Source of the DNA: Schlesneria sphaerica
GTDB taxonomy: Bacteria > Planctomycetota > Planctomycetia > Planctomycetales > Planctomycetaceae
NCBI RefSeq assembly: GCF_044336245.1
Contig: NZ_CP172346.1
Location: forward strand, 2,294,001-2,358,000
Direction: 5' to 3'
Length of the DNA: 64,000 nucleotides
The position numbers were made by a program, and so were the translations under genes. This document shows positions 63,990-64,000 of this stretch, in pieces. Positions within the stretch are counted from its first letter, which is position 1. The number at the start of each line of letters is the position of its first letter. The notes beneath the pieces were generated by a model. The model had not been told where the DNA came from, did not search any database, and saw only the letters and a list, made by a program, of their open reading frames with translations.

Positions 63990-64000
63990 TCGCCGGGAAC

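Overview
The window reads as a chromosomal segment of a planctomycete, most likely order Planctomycetales. The evidence is the gene content: five DUF1501 proteins with twin-arginine-like leaders, two Gfo/Idh/MocA oxidoreductases (one exported), PQQ-like beta-propellers with the WPHWRGP opening, a neutral-ceramidase-fold protein, many secreted proteins without a clear family, and moderately high GC. There is no phage, transposase, CRISPR array or rRNA operon. One tRNA (Met, CAU) is present. Genus-level placement is not possible from the sequence alone.

Layout. 1-5.4 kb: the 3' end of a phenylacetate-CoA-ligase-like gene, a metallophosphoesterase, a DUF1501 gene, a Gfo/Idh/MocA protein and a secreted protein. 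5.8-12.1 kb: an orphan CzcA-type RND pump, an exported oxidoreductase, ychF and tRNA-Met. 12.2-16.5 kb: a minus-strand block of rsmE, glgC, a PfkB sugar kinase and a Gly/Tyr-rich secreted protein. 16.6-26 kb: a ceramidase-fold protein, a J-domain/leucine-rich-repeat fusion, a secreted protein with an internal duplication, a sugar-isomerase/aroB overlapping pair, and two planctomycete-type unknowns. 26.3-28.3 kb: an isolated lutC-like gene followed by an amino-acid permease.

28.4-40.4 kb: a minus-strand run of a membrane protein with a GATase-like domain, an ABC ATPase, an ABC-2 permease and two DUF1501 genes. A second, paralogous permease lies nearby on the plus strand. Between them are a CaMKII-association-like protein, a small membrane protein and a beta-propeller. 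40.6-46 kb: a nucleoside hydrolase with altered active-site residues, a membrane protein, then recO, a BamD-like lipoprotein and an LptE-like lipoprotein in a row. 46-55 kb: two DUF1501 genes in divergent orientation, a PQQ-like protein, an RND/MMPL exporter, a 2-hydroxyacid dehydrogenase and rsfS. 55.3-58.6 kb: an ECF sigma factor, an overlapping zinc-finger anti-sigma factor and a large exported protein, all on the minus strand. 59-64 kb: a fatty-acid desaturase overlapping a MetX-like hydrolase, a type III glutamine-synthetase-family ligase, a HisA-fold protein and a BCP peroxiredoxin.

Several small sets look functionally linked by spacing: desaturase/MetX-like, isomerase/aroB, sigma/anti-sigma/exported protein, recO/bamD-like/lptE-like, glgC/rsmE, and the ABC module. 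The most unusual non-coding feature is an uninterrupted 46-bp perfect palindrome at 58669-58714. A three-copy cluster of a roughly 23-bp element lies at 861-959.
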